A stretch of DNA of 38,490 nucleotides from Streptomyces sp. WZ.A104 (GCF_002382885.1 NZ_NWVL01000071.1:1-38490), one strand, 5' to 3'. Counted from the stretch's first letter, positions 24,798-32,990 are shown. Numbers and translations: made by a program. The notes: generated by a model not told the origin, from the sequence alone.

Positions 24798-24940
24798 GTC
24801 TCAAGCGTGATGGACAGCACTTACGGGGCCCTTGCGTCCATCCCTACTCCTCATGCCAAAATAGGACAAGGAGTCCGGGGAGGGCTCCTTCTGTCCAAGT
24901 AAGGGCAGAATGCTCAGCATTGCACGCTATGGGGGGTCTG

Positions 24941-25081
24941 ATGACTCCTGATCGCTCTGTGACTGATCGTCACTGTGGCGTGACTGTCCGCTATGGCATG
25001 GTCCATCGGCTTCCGTCGCTGATGAACACCTGGGAGGGCAATTCCATCGGTTTGGCCGACGTGGCTGGACGGATGGTGTAG
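24941..25081 (+). CDS. Possible 46-residue leader ORF upstream of bldC
   Basis: ATG at 24941, preceded by GGGGGG at four bases, opens a frame of 46 codons ending in TAG at 25081. The start is MTPDRSVTDRHCGVTVRYGM and the end VAGRMV. GC at third positions is only about 64 percent by eye, low for Streptomyces coding DNA, and no family is recognised. It is either a small regulatory ORF or chance. Confidence 0.25.
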   Translation: MTPDRSVTDRHCGVTVRYGMVHRLPSLMNTWEGNSIGLADVAGRMV

Positions 25082-25110
25082 TTGTAGTGCCGAGGACAAG
25101 CCGTTCGTCC

Positions 25111-25116
25111 TATAAC
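25111..25116 (+). promoter_or_regulatory. Possible bldC -10 box
   Basis: TATAAC is the best -10-like hexamer in the region and would give a leader of about 93 bases. No good -35 is seen at 16-19 bases. Confidence 0.3.
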
Positions 25117-25176
25117 CGACTCGGCCCGCGTCCGCCATTTCGGGCAACGCGGGTCAAGGTGCAGAATTTAGAGGAA

Positions 25177-25198
25177 AGAACCGAGAAGGTTCGGTTCT
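25177..25198 (+). promoter_or_regulatory. Hairpin adjoining the bldC Shine-Dalgarno site
   Basis: AGAACCGA (25177-25184) and TCGGTTCT (25191-25198) form a perfect 8-bp stem with a six-base loop. It ends five bases before GAGGAGG (about 25202-25208), the bldC ribosome site. It could modulate translation or mRNA stability. Confidence 0.5.
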
Positions 25199-25214
25199 CC
25201 CGAGGAGGCCGCTC

Positions 25215-25421
25215 ATGACCGCTCGCACCCCTGATGCCGAGCCGCTGCTGACCCCGGCTGAGGTTGCCACGATGTTCCGCGTGGACCCGAAGACGGTCAC
25301 CCGTTGGGCCAAGGCTGGCAAGCTCACGTCCATCCGCACGCTCGGTGGACATCGCCGGTACCGCGAGGCAGAGGTCCGCGCACTGCTCGCGGGTATTCCG
25401 CAGCAGCGCAGCGAGGCCTGA
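25215..25421 (+). CDS. bldC: BldC developmental transcription regulator
   Basis: 68 residues, the size of BldC. It is a MerR-like single-domain DNA-binding protein that controls entry into aerial growth and sporulation in Streptomyces. The helix-turn-helix runs LLTPAEVATMFRVDPKTVTRWAKAGKL, with the wing at LTSIRTLGGHRRYREAEV. There is no effector domain; BldC is known to bind direct repeats cooperatively. The strong GAGGAGG ribosome site and the family N-terminus fix the ATG. It is monocistronic and closed by a textbook terminator at 25579. Confidence 0.97.
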   Translation: MTARTPDAEPLLTPAEVATMFRVDPKTVTRWAKAGKLTSIRTLGGHRRYREAEVRALLAGIPQQRSEA

Positions 25422-25934
25422 CACACCCCTGCCGCGCAAGCAGCACAGCAGTAACGCAGTACAGCAGCACCATCGGGCAGTTTCCGGGTCCCCCAACCCA
25501 GCCGCCCGCCCATAGCTCCACTCGACGGACGCCTGCCCCAACGGGCGTCATACCTGTGTTCTGCGGGTGCGTCGTATCGATCGCGTTGGACTCCGCCGGG
25601 TCCAGCGCGATCTTTTTTGTGCCCTCTGCCCGAGCCCTCCGCGGGGCTCCTCAGAACCGGGCGGTCGGTCGGCTTCAGGAGGTCGGCGGGGGCGTTCGTG
25701 GGCCTGTGAGCGGGTCTGTGGGTGAGCGTCCCGGACGCGGTGGGACAGCCCCGGACGGAACGGTCCTCGCGCACCTGCCGCCCTCGTGCAATTGCACATA
25801 TTAAATTCACCAGTTGTAGGGGAGGCGTAAAATCCCCCGGTCTGAAAACTGATTCGGTGACTACCGTCACACCGCGCGACGCTTGCCAACTACGAGCCTG
25901 CCACGGTCCGGGCGCGGAATCACCCGGCCGATGG
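25422..25934. other. Intergenic region between bldC and the small CxxC gene
   Basis: No credible gene in these 513 bases. It holds the bldC terminator (25579-25618), a 12-base palindrome GTGCAATTGCAC (25786-25797) next to the AT-rich ATATTAAATT, and a GTGAC/GTCAC inverted repeat (25857-25870). Open frames here lack ribosome sites and recognisable proteins. Confidence 0.5.
25579..25618 (+). terminator. bldC terminator
   Basis: GATCGCGTTGGAC pairs with GTCCAGCGCGATC (one G-T wobble) around an eight-base loop, directly followed by six Ts. This intrinsic terminator with a T-run is rare for this genome. It lies 158 bases after the bldC stop. Confidence 0.9.
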
Positions 25935-26213
25935 TCATGTCGCGGAGGGCCTTTCGGCCCGGCCTCCGCCCCTGTCCCCGTCCTCGTCCCCGTCCCCGTC
26001 CCCGGGATCGTCCGGCTGTCCGGCGGCCTCCTGCGGGGCGTCGGAGGGGCTGGTGGGCTCGTTCCGCCCGCCGGGGTCTCCGGGGTCCATGGCGAGGCGC
26101 AGCAGGCGGTGGCAGACCGCACAGTGCCGGGTGAGGTGGCGATAGCCGGAAGCGGCCGCCAGATGGGCGCGCAGCAGCGCGCGGGTCTCGTGTCGTGCTG
26201 TGGACGCGGACAT
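25935..26213 (-). CDS. Small protein, probable DUF6274 family
   Basis: 92 residues from the ATG at 26213, preceded by GGGAGG at eight bases. The first 45 residues (TARHETRALLRAHLAAASGY, then RHLTRHCAVCHRLLRLAM) look folded and conserved. They contain a CxxC pair with nearby histidines that could bind a metal. The rest is a disordered tail rich in Asp, Gly and Pro, encoded in part by a CCCCGT-type hexanucleotide repeat (about 25970-26005). I recall small Streptomyces proteins of this type near bldC, annotated as DUF6274, without a known function. Confidence 0.65.
   Translation of the reverse strand: MSASTARHETRALLRAHLAAASGYRHLTRHCAVCHRLLRLAMDPGDPGGRNEPTSPSDAPQEAAGQPDDPGDGDGDEDGDRGGGRAERPSAT
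25970..26005. repeat. Hexanucleotide repeat in the small CxxC gene
   Basis: About five to six imperfect copies of CCCCGT encode the Gly/Asp/Glu-rich tail of the minus-strand protein. Copy number is likely to vary between strains. Confidence 0.6.
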
Positions 26214-26346
26214 ACGAGCCACCTCCCGGTGGGCCCGGCCGTCCCCCGCCGTGTGAAGCGCCGGGGAACGCCGAGAAACAGGGACAGCCTCTGCTTCTAC
26301 GAGGTACCCGCGGCAGATGCCGCCGTCAAGACGCGGGGCACGACGC

Positions 26347-26381
26347 GAGAAAGCCCGGATCGAAACGATCCGGGCTTTCTC
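26347..26381. terminator. Terminator after tRNA-Asp
   Basis: A 16-bp perfect stem, GAGAAAGCCCGGATCG with its complement, has an AAA loop. It lies six bases beyond the tRNA-Asp 3' end on the minus strand. Confidence 0.85.
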
Positions 26382-26387
26382 CTACTG

Positions 26388-26462
26388 CGGTCCTGACGGG
26401 ATTTGAACCCGCGGCCTCCACCTTGACAGGGTGGCGAGCACTCCAAACTGCTCCACAGGACC
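26388..26462 (-). tRNA. tRNA-Asp(GTC)
   Basis: The minus-strand cloverleaf has acceptor GGTCCTG/CAGGACC, D arm GAGC/GCTC with TTTGG, anticodon loop CTGTCAA (GTC), T loop TTCAAAT and discriminator G. CCA is not encoded. It is identical to the copy at 33013. A likely promoter lies at 26503-26532. Confidence 0.96.
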
Positions 26463-26502
26463 AGGTTTTCGCTGCTTGCCGTGCGGCTTGCTGCGAAACC
26501 AG

Positions 26503-26532
26503 ACTGTACAGGAGGGATGAGGTCCAGGTCGA
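26503..26532 (-). promoter_or_regulatory. Candidate tRNA-Asp promoter
   Basis: On the minus strand TCGACC (26527-26532) and TACAGT (26503-26508) are 18 bases apart, about 40 bases ahead of the tRNA. Confidence 0.5.
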
Positions 26533-26579
26533 CTTCACTCCTGGTGGTGACTCCGTCACCGCCCCGCGGGCCCCGAACG

Positions 26580-26599
26580 GCGCCCGTGTCAGGGCGCCG
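26580..26599 (-). terminator. Hairpin spanning the hrpA stop codon
   Basis: GGCGCCC and GGGCGCC pair around a six-base loop that contains the hrpA stop. It is a weak terminator candidate. Confidence 0.3.
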
Positions 26600-29500
26600 C
26601 GGCGTCGATCGCCTTCACGATCCGCTTGTCCGAGACGGGGAACGCGGTGCCCAGGGCGTGGGCGAAGTAGCTGACCCGAAGCTCCTCGATCATCCAGCGG
26701 ATGTCCAGGACCTCCTGCGGAACCGGGCGGCCCTGCGGGAGCTGTTCGAGCAGCCAGGCGTACTCGTCCTGCATCTCATGGACCTTCGCCATCCGCGTGG
26801 TGTCCCGCTGCACGGCCGTCGGCATCTGCTGGAGCCGCCGGTCGGCCGCCACGAGGTAGCGCATCAGGTCCGGCAGCCGGCGCAGACCGGTGGCCGTAAC
26901 GAAACCGGACGGTACGAGTCGGGCCAGTTGCTCGCGTACGTCGGTGACGTTGGCGACCAGCGTCAGGCTGTTCGTGGACTTCAGCCGGCGCTCGCAGGCC
27001 TGCCAGGCGGCCAGGACCTGCTGCACCTGGTCGACCGTGCGGACGGTGAGGTCCACGAGATCGGCGCGGACCTTGTCGTACAGCGTCCGGAACGCCTTCT
27101 CGTCCCACGCCGGGCCCCCGTGCGCGGCGATCAGCCGGTCGGCGGCGGCGGTGGCGCAGTCCTCGAAGAGGGCCTGCACCGAGCCGTGCGGATTGCGGGA
27201 GAGGGCCAGCTTCTGCTGGTTGGTGAGCCGGTCCGAGGCGAACTTCGCGGGGTGCACCGGGATGTTCAGCATGATCAGCCGCCGGGTGCCGCGCCACATG
27301 GCCTGCTGCTGCTCGGCCTCGGTGTCGAAGAGGCGTACGGCGACGGTGTCGCCCTGGTCGACGAGCGCCGGGTAGGCCTTCACCGGCTGCCCGGCCCGAC
27401 GTGTCTCGAAGACCCTGTCCAGCGCCCCGATCGTCCAGTCCGTGAGGCCGGAGCGCTCGATGGACTCGCCGGACGGTCCCGCGGTCGCCGCGGCGGCCTT
27501 GGAGAGCGCCTGGCGGGCCTTCGGGCGCAGCTGGAGCTTCAGCGCCTCCAGGTCCTTGTCCTCGGCGACCTTGCGCCGCCGCTCGTCGACGATCCGGAAC
27601 GTGATCTTCAGGTGGTCCGGGACCCGGGAGAGGTCGAAGTCGTCGGCCGTGACCGGCACCCCGACCATCCGCTGGAGCTCGCGCGCCAGGGTGACCGGAA
27701 GCGGCTCCTGGAGCGGGACGGCCCGGTCCAGGAACTTCTCCGCGTAGTTCGGCGCGGGGACGTAGTGGCGGCGGATCGGCTTCGGCAGCGAGCGGATCAG
27801 CTCGGTGACGACCTCCTCGCGCAGCCCCGGGATCTGCCAGTCGAAGCCCTCGGCGGTGACCTGGTTGAGCACCTGGAGCGGTACGTGAACGGTCACGCCG
27901 TCCGCGTCCGCGCCGGGCTCGAACTGGTAGGTCACCTTGAACTTGAGCTTCCCCTGCCGCCAGGAGTCCGGGTAGTCGTCCTTGGAGACCGCACCGGCCT
28001 TCTCGTTGATCAGCATGGAGCGCTCGAAGTCGAGGGCGTCCCGCTCCTCGCGCTTCTTGTGCTTCCACCAGGAGTCGAAGTGCGCCCCGGACACGATGTG
28101 CTCGGGAATCCGCTGGTCGTAGAAGTCGAACAGCGTCTCGTCGTCCACGAGGATGTCGCGACGGCGGGCGCGGTGCTCCAACTCCTCGACCTCGCCGAGC
28201 AGTTTGCGGTTGTCGTGGAAGAACTGGTGGTGCGTGCGCCAATCGCCCTCGACCAGGGCGTTGCGGATGAACAGATCCCGCGAGGCCTCCTGGTCGATAC
28301 GTCCGAAATTGACCTTGCGCTGAGCGATGATCGGCACCCCGTAGAGCGTGACCCGCTCGTAGGCCATCACCGCCGCCTGGTCCTTCTCCCAGTGCGGCTC
28401 GCTGTACGTGCGCTTCAGCAGGTGCTGGGCCAGCGGCTCGATCCACTCGGGTTCGACCTTGGCATTGACCCGCGCCCACAGCCGGGAGGTCTCCACGAGC
28501 TCCGCCGACATCACGAACCGGGGCTGCTTCTTGAACAGCGCCGACCCCGGGAAGATCGCGAACTTGGCGCTGCGCGCGCCCAGGTACTCGTTCTTCTCGG
28601 TGTCCTTCAGCCCGATGTGCGACAGCAGTCCGGCCAGCAGCGAGGTGTGCACCGCCTGCTCGGGAACGCCCTCGTCGGCCTTGGGCTCCTCGACGGTGAT
28701 GCCCATCTGCCTGGCCACCGTACGCAGCTGCGCGTAGATGTCCTGCCACTCGCGGATGCGCAGGAAGTTCAGGTACTCCTGCTTGCACATCCGGCGGAAC
28801 GAGGACGAGCCGCGCTCCTTCTGCTGCTCGCGGACGTAACGCCACAGGTTCAGATACGCCAGGAAGTCGGACGTCTCGTCCTTGAACCGCGCGTGCTGCT
28901 GGTCGGCCTGCGTCTGCTTCTCCGAGGGCCGCTCGCGCGGGTCCTGGATGGAGAGCGCGGCGGCGATGACCATGACCTCGCGGGCGCAGCCGTTGCGGTC
29001 GGCCTCGATGACCATGCGGGCCAGGCGCGGGTCGACGGGGAGCTGGGAGAGCTTGCGGCCGAGCGGCGTGAGCCGCTTCTTCGGATCCTTCTCCGCCGGA
29101 TCCAGCGCCCCGAGCTCATGGAGGAGCTGGACGCCGTCGCGGATGTTGCGGTGGTCCGGCGGGTCGATGAAGGGGAACTTCTCGATGTCACCGAGCCCGG
29201 CCGCGGTCATCTGGAGGATGACGGAGGCCAGGTTGGTCCGCAGGATCTCCGGGTCGGTGAACTCCGGCCGGGTGACGAAGTCGTCCTCCGAGTACAGCCG
29301 GATGCAGATGCCGTCCGACGTACGGCCGCAACGGCCCTTGCGCTGGTTGGCGCTGGCCTGGGAGATCCGCTCGATCGGCAGCCGCTGGACCTTGGTGCGG
29401 TGGCTGTAGCGGGAGATGCGGGCGTTGCCCGGGTCGATCACGTACTTGATGCCGGGGACGGTCAGCGAGGTCTCGGCGACGTTCGTGGCGAGGACGATGC

Positions 29501-30521
29501 GGCGTCCCGTGTGGCGCTGGAAGACGCGGTGCTGCTCGGCGTGCGAGAGGCGTGCGTAGAGGGGGAGCACCTCGGTATGCCTGAGGTTCCGCTTGTTCAG
29601 CGCGTCCGCCGTGTCCCGGATCTCGCGCTCACCGGAGAGGAAGACCAGGACGTCGCCGGGAGCCTCGTGGCCCAGTTCGTCGACGGCGTCGCAGATCGCG
29701 GTGATCTGATCGCGGTCGGAGTCCTCGCTGTCCTCCTCCAGGAGGGGGCGGTAGCGGACCTCGACGGGGTACGTCCGCCCGCTGACCTCCACGATCGGCG
29801 CCTCGCCGAAGTGGCGCGCGAACCGCTCCGGGTCGATGGTCGCCGAGGTGATGACGACCTTCAGATCCGGACGCCTCGGCAGCAGCCGGGCCAGATAGCC
29901 GAGCAGGAAGTCGATGTTCAGCGACCGCTCGTGCGCCTCGTCGATGATGATCGTGTCGTACGCCAGCAGCTCGCGGTCCGTCTGGATCTCGGCGAGCAGG
30001 ATGCCGTCCGTCATCAGCTTCAGATACGTCGACTCCGGGTTCACCTGGTCGGTGAAGCGCACCTTCCAGCCGACGGTCTCGCCCAGCGGCGTCTTCAGCT
30101 CGTCCGCGACCCGCTCCGCGACCGTACGGGCGGCGATCCGGCGGGGCTGGGTGTGCCCGATCATGCCCCGGACCCCGCGCCCCAGCTCCATACAGATCTT
30201 GGGGATCTGCGTGGTCTTCCCGGAGCCGGTCTCACCGGCGACGATCACGACCTGGTGGTCGCGTATCGCCTCCAGGATCTCGTCCTTCTTCTGGCTGACC
30301 GGCAGCTCTTCCGGATACGAGAGGGCGGGCAGCCGGGCCGCGCGGGCCGCGAGCCGTTCGGCCGCCTTGTCCGCCTCGGCCGCGATCTCGTCCAGCACGG
30401 ACTGGCGGGCCTCGGGCTTGCGGATGCGGCGCGCCCCTTCGAGGCGCCGGCCGAGCCGGTTCGCGTCGCGGAGCGAGAGCTGTGCGAGCTGGGACTGGAG
30501 ATCGGCAAAGGAAGTAGACAT
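26589..30521 (-). CDS. hrpA: ATP-dependent RNA helicase HrpA
   Basis: 1310 residues, full length for HrpA. It is a DEAH-box RNA helicase of superfamily 2. Walker A is GETGSGKT (residues 96-103), the Walker B/DEAH box is IIIDEAHERS (DEAH at 194-197), and motif III is SAT (226-228). The C-terminal RecA half has ATNVAETSLTVPGI and the motif VI segment SQASANQRKGRCGRT. HA2/OB-fold and the long HrpA-specific C-terminal domains follow. Family roles include mRNA processing and rescue of stalled or collided ribosomes. It is monocistronic, reading toward tRNA-Asp, and divergent from a secreted protein gene. A 4.6-kb antisense open frame over this gene is explained by codon GC bias. Confidence 0.97.
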   Translation of the reverse strand: MSTSFADLQSQLAQLSLRDANRLGRRLEGARRIRKPEARQSVLDEIAAEADKAAERLAARAARLPALSYPEELPVSQKKDEILEAIRDHQVVIVAGETGSGKTTQIPKICMELGRGVRGMIGHTQPRRIAARTVAERVADELKTPLGETVGWKVRFTDQVNPESTYLKLMTDGILLAEIQTDRELLAYDTIIIDEAHERSLNIDFLLGYLARLLPRRPDLKVVITSATIDPERFARHFGEAPIVEVSGRTYPVEVRYRPLLEEDSEDSDRDQITAICDAVDELGHEAPGDVLVFLSGEREIRDTADALNKRNLRHTEVLPLYARLSHAEQHRVFQRHTGRRIVLATNVAETSLTVPGIKYVIDPGNARISRYSHRTKVQRLPIERISQASANQRKGRCGRTSDGICIRLYSEDDFVTRPEFTDPEILRTNLASVILQMTAAGLGDIEKFPFIDPPDHRNIRDGVQLLHELGALDPAEKDPKKRLTPLGRKLSQLPVDPRLARMVIEADRNGCAREVMVIAAALSIQDPRERPSEKQTQADQQHARFKDETSDFLAYLNLWRYVREQQKERGSSSFRRMCKQEYLNFLRIREWQDIYAQLRTVARQMGITVEEPKADEGVPEQAVHTSLLAGLLSHIGLKDTEKNEYLGARSAKFAIFPGSALFKKQPRFVMSAELVETSRLWARVNAKVEPEWIEPLAQHLLKRTYSEPHWEKDQAAVMAYERVTLYGVPIIAQRKVNFGRIDQEASRDLFIRNALVEGDWRTHHQFFHDNRKLLGEVEELEHRARRRDILVDDETLFDFYDQRIPEHIVSGAHFDSWWKHKKREERDALDFERSMLINEKAGAVSKDDYPDSWRQGKLKFKVTYQFEPGADADGVTVHVPLQVLNQVTAEGFDWQIPGLREEVVTELIRSLPKPIRRHYVPAPNYAEKFLDRAVPLQEPLPVTLARELQRMVGVPVTADDFDLSRVPDHLKITFRIVDERRRKVAEDKDLEALKLQLRPKARQALSKAAAATAGPSGESIERSGLTDWTIGALDRVFETRRAGQPVKAYPALVDQGDTVAVRLFDTEAEQQQAMWRGTRRLIMLNIPVHPAKFASDRLTNQQKLALSRNPHGSVQALFEDCATAAADRLIAAHGGPAWDEKAFRTLYDKVRADLVDLTVRTVDQVQQVLAAWQACERRLKSTNSLTLVANVTDVREQLARLVPSGFVTATGLRRLPDLMRYLVAADRRLQQMPTAVQRDTTRMAKVHEMQDEYAWLLEQLPQGRPVPQEVLDIRWMIEELRVSYFAHALGTAFPVSDKRIVKAIDAAAP

Positions 30522-30656
30522 ACGAATCCCAGGATCTCACCCGGGCCCGGGGAGTGGCGACCTCATTTCGCGCGGACTGCGTCACGCGCCACGTACCATT
30601 TCGGGCAGTCGAACGCTCAGCCCACCCCGCTCCTGGCGCGAGAAAGGTCCGGTCCC

Positions 30657-31124
30657 GTGTCCCGTAGACAGTGGTGGAGCCTGGCGGCGCTGCTCGCGGT
30701 CGTCGTGGGGCTGCTGTGCGGGCCGGTGGGGGCGGTATCGGCGGCGGAGGACGCGGGGGGAGCCGGGGGAGCAGTCACGGTGACGGCCGCTCCTGCCTAC
30801 GCCACGACCACTGCCACTGCCACTCCCACGGCCACTGCCAGGGCCGACGCCACTGCCACGGCCTCTGCCTCTGCGGTGGCCCACGCGCTGGAGGTCGGCG
30901 ACCCCGACCCCGGCATTCCGGGCTGTGGGAAGTTGCCCGACCACGACAACGAGCCCGCCGTCCCCTCCCGGGCTCGTGCCGCGTACGACCAGGCGCCCGG
31001 CCTCGCCCCGTGGGGGCTGCCCGTCGCGACGGGCGCGCCGGAGGCAGAGCCGCCGGGGATACGGGCCCGTGCCCCGGTCCCGTACACGCCGACCCCGGTC
31101 GAACTCTCCGTGCTGCGGGTGTAG
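30657..31124 (+). CDS. Small secreted protein of unknown function
   Basis: 155 residues from the GTG at 30657, with GAAAGG about ten bases upstream. A clear signal peptide (RRQWWSLAALLAVVVGLLCG, cleavage likely after AVSA) is followed by a Thr/Ala low-complexity stretch (about residues 45-75) encoded by a CCACTG-type repeat. The mature part has one conserved-looking segment, PGCGKLPDHDNEPAVPSRA, with a single cysteine, and a Pro-rich tail ending LSVLRV. I do not recognise the family. It lies 63 bases before a membrane thioredoxin-like gene and a CcdA gene, so the three may act together outside the membrane. Confidence 0.75.
   Translation: MSRRQWWSLAALLAVVVGLLCGPVGAVSAAEDAGGAGGAVTVTAAPAYATTTATATPTATARADATATASASAVAHALEVGDPDPGIPGCGKLPDHDNEPAVPSRARAAYDQAPGLAPWGLPVATGAPEAEPPGIRARAPVPYTPTPVELSVLRV
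30796..30876. repeat. CCACTG-type low-complexity repeat
   Basis: Imperfect hexamers related to CCACTG/CCACGG encode the Ala-Thr tract of the secreted protein. Confidence 0.55.
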
Positions 31125-31187
31125 GCCGGCACCGCCCCGACCCGCGCCCTTTCCCTCTCCTTCCGCACCATCAGCACGGAGTGCCGC

Positions 31188-32024
31188 ATGCCCACGCCCA
31201 GCAACGCCAAGTCCGCGAAGTCCGCGAAGCCGACGACCTCCCGCAAGCCCCTGCTCTACGGCGCGGTGGTCGTCCTCGCCGCCGGTCTGCTCGGCTTCGC
31301 CTCCTACAAGGCCACCTCCCCCGACGACTCCTCCCGTGACACCGCCGCCACCCCGGCCGCCGAGGTCTCCGCCGACCCGGGCGAGGGCATCTACCCGGAG
31401 CTCGCCGAGCTCGCCCGCCGCGACGCGGACGACAAGCTGGCCGTCGGCCGCGCTAACGCCCCCGTCGTTCTGATCGAGTACGCCGACTTCAAGTGCGGGT
31501 ACTGCGGAAAGTTCGCCCGGGACACCGAGCCCGAGCTGATCGAGAAGTACGTGAAGGACGGAACGCTCCGCATCGAGTGGCGCAACTTCCCGATCTTCGG
31601 CGAGGAGTCCGAGAACGCCGCGCGCGGCGCCTGGGCCGCCGGGCAGCAGGACCGCTTCTGGGAATTCCACCGGGCCGCCTACGCCGAAGGGGCGAAGGAG
31701 AAGGGCTTCGGCAAGGACCGGGTCAAGGCGCTCGCCGAGGAGGCCGGGGTGAAGGACCTCGACCGCTTCATGACGGACCTCGACGGCAAGGCGGCCCGCG
31801 AGGCGGTCGCGAAGGACCAGGAGCAGGCGTACGGGATCGGCGCCACGTCCACCCCGTCGTTCCTGATCAACGGCCGTCCGATCGCGGGCGCGCAGCCGGA
31901 GGAGACGTTCACGCAGGCCATCGAGGCGGCCGCCGAGCAGGCGAAGTCCACGGCGGGGGCCGGAAGCGACAGGGACGCCGGCAAGGGTCCCGACGACGAC
32001 TCCGGCAAGGCTTCCGACAAGTGA
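31188..32024 (+). CDS. Membrane-anchored DsbA/thioredoxin-like oxidoreductase
   Basis: 278 residues. One N-terminal signal-anchor helix (about residues 21-40) places a thioredoxin_4-type domain outside the membrane. The active site is Cys103-Gly-Tyr-Cys106 in YADFKCGYCGKFA, and the cis-proline loop is ATSTPSF near residue 224. The domain also has RIEWRNFPIFGEES and an inserted helical part, as in DsbA-like proteins. A charged tail rich in Asp, Lys and Gly follows. Its stop overlaps the start of the CcdA gene (GTGA, 32021-32024), which would supply or remove electrons. Likely role: disulfide exchange on exported proteins. Confidence 0.92.
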   Translation: MPTPSNAKSAKSAKPTTSRKPLLYGAVVVLAAGLLGFASYKATSPDDSSRDTAATPAAEVSADPGEGIYPELAELARRDADDKLAVGRANAPVVLIEYADFKCGYCGKFARDTEPELIEKYVKDGTLRIEWRNFPIFGEESENAARGAWAAGQQDRFWEFHRAAYAEGAKEKGFGKDRVKALAEEAGVKDLDRFMTDLDGKAAREAVAKDQEQAYGIGATSTPSFLINGRPIAGAQPEETFTQAIEAAAEQAKSTAGAGSDRDAGKGPDDDSGKASDK

Positions 32025-32875
32025 CCTCGGACATCGGATACTTCGCGGCCTTCCTCGGCGGGCTGCTCGCCCTGATCAGCCCGTGCAGCGCCCTGCTGCT
32101 GCCCGCCTTCTTCGCGTACTCCATCGACTCCACCTCCCGCCTGCTGGCCCGTACCGGCATCTTCTACGCCGGGCTCGCCACCACCCTCGTCCCGCTCGGC
32201 GCCGCCGGTTCGTACGCGGGCCGGCTCTTCTACGGCCACCGGGACGCCCTGGTGACGGGCGCGGGCTGGCTGATCATCGCGCTCGGGGTGGCGCAGATCG
32301 TCGGCCTCGGATTCGCCTCGCGGCGCATGGCGGCGCTCAGCGGCCGGATCCGCCCCACCACCGCGTTCTCGGTCTACGCCCTGGGCGCGGTCTACGGTCT
32401 GGCCGGATTCTGCGCGGGCCCGATCCTCGGCAGTGTGCTGACCGTGGCGGCGGTCAGCGGCAGCCCGGTCTACGGGGGGCTGCTGCTGGCGGTGTACGCG
32501 CTGGGCATGGCGGTCCCGCTCTTCGTGCTCGCTCTGCTCTGGGAGCGCTTCGACCTCGGCCGCCGCGCCTGGCTGCGCGGCCGCACCGTCCGGCTGGGCC
32601 GGTTCGAGCTGCACACCACGTCGCTGCTCTCGGGCCTGTTCTTCGTCGGCCTGGGCGCGCTGTTCCTCGCGTACGACGGGGCGACGGCGCTGCCCGGCCT
32701 GCTGGGCGTCGACGATTCGTTCGCGGTCGAGCAGTGGGCGCAGAAGCTGGGCGAACGGGTGCCGGACGCGGTGCTGCTGGGGGCGGTGGTGCTCGTGGTG
32801 CTGCTCGCTCTCGGCGTACGGGCCTGGCGGCGGCGCGAGGCGGACGTACCGGCGGAGGAGTCCGAGAAGGTGTGA
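32021..32875 (+). CDS. ccdA: CcdA/DsbD-type transmembrane electron transporter
   Basis: 284 residues with about six to seven membrane helices. The redox pair is Cys22 in LISPCSALLLPAF and Cys131 in LAGFCAGPILGS, the standard CcdA placement in helices one and four. CcdA passes reducing equivalents from cytoplasmic thioredoxin to extracytoplasmic thioredoxin-like proteins. The direct overlap with the preceding CGYC protein identifies the partner. No cytochrome c biogenesis genes are adjacent in the window, so general thiol maintenance rather than haem attachment is likely. A perfect hairpin follows. Confidence 0.9.
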   Translation: MTSDIGYFAAFLGGLLALISPCSALLLPAFFAYSIDSTSRLLARTGIFYAGLATTLVPLGAAGSYAGRLFYGHRDALVTGAGWLIIALGVAQIVGLGFASRRMAALSGRIRPTTAFSVYALGAVYGLAGFCAGPILGSVLTVAAVSGSPVYGGLLLAVYALGMAVPLFVLALLWERFDLGRRAWLRGRTVRLGRFELHTTSLLSGLFFVGLGALFLAYDGATALPGLLGVDDSFAVEQWAQKLGERVPDAVLLGAVVLVVLLALGVRAWRRREADVPAEESEKV

Positions 32876-32880
32876 CACGG

Positions 32881-32911
32881 CGAAGGCCCCGTCCGGTGGA
32901 CGGGGCCTTCG
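32881..32911. terminator. Bidirectional terminator after ccdA
   Basis: A perfect 14-bp stem (CGAAGGCCCCGTCC with its complement) has a GGT loop. It ends both the ccdA transcript and the convergent tRNA cluster. Confidence 0.85.
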
Positions 32912-32913
32912 AG

Positions 32914-32990
32914 TGGTGGCTGGGGCCGGGATCGAACCGGCGACCTATCGCTTTTCAGGCGATCGCTCGTACCAACTGAGCTACCCAGCC
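32914..32990 (-). tRNA. tRNA-Phe(GAA)
   Basis: The minus-strand cloverleaf has acceptor GGCTGGG/CCCAGCC, D loop with TTGG, anticodon loop CTGAAAA (GAA), T loop TTCGATC, discriminator A, and an encoded CCA. It is the last gene of a Glu-Asp-Phe cluster. Confidence 0.96.

Larger units (their letters stand above)
24593..25214. other. Long bldC upstream region with hairpins and a possible small ORF
   Basis: 622 bases without an established gene. ACGGGC/GCCCGT (24692-24715) and a terminator-like hairpin (24766-24797) lie in the first third. GGACAAGGAG pairs with CTCCTTCTGTCC (24864-24896) in the middle. A 46-codon frame occurs at 24941-25081. TATAAC (25111-25116) is a possible -10 for bldC, and an 8-bp hairpin (25177-25198) abuts the bldC ribosome site. 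The stretch is less GC-rich than its surroundings. Confidence 0.55.

Noticed and set aside
25548..25889. 113-codon minus-strand frame after bldC
   Set aside because: Runs through the bldC terminator, lacks a ribosome site and is Arg/Pro-rich without family features.
26481..31124. 1547-codon open frame on the plus strand
   Set aside because: Its first 4 kb are antisense to hrpA, whose motifs are complete. High third-position GC keeps the opposite frame open. Only the last 156 codons (from 30657) are a real gene.
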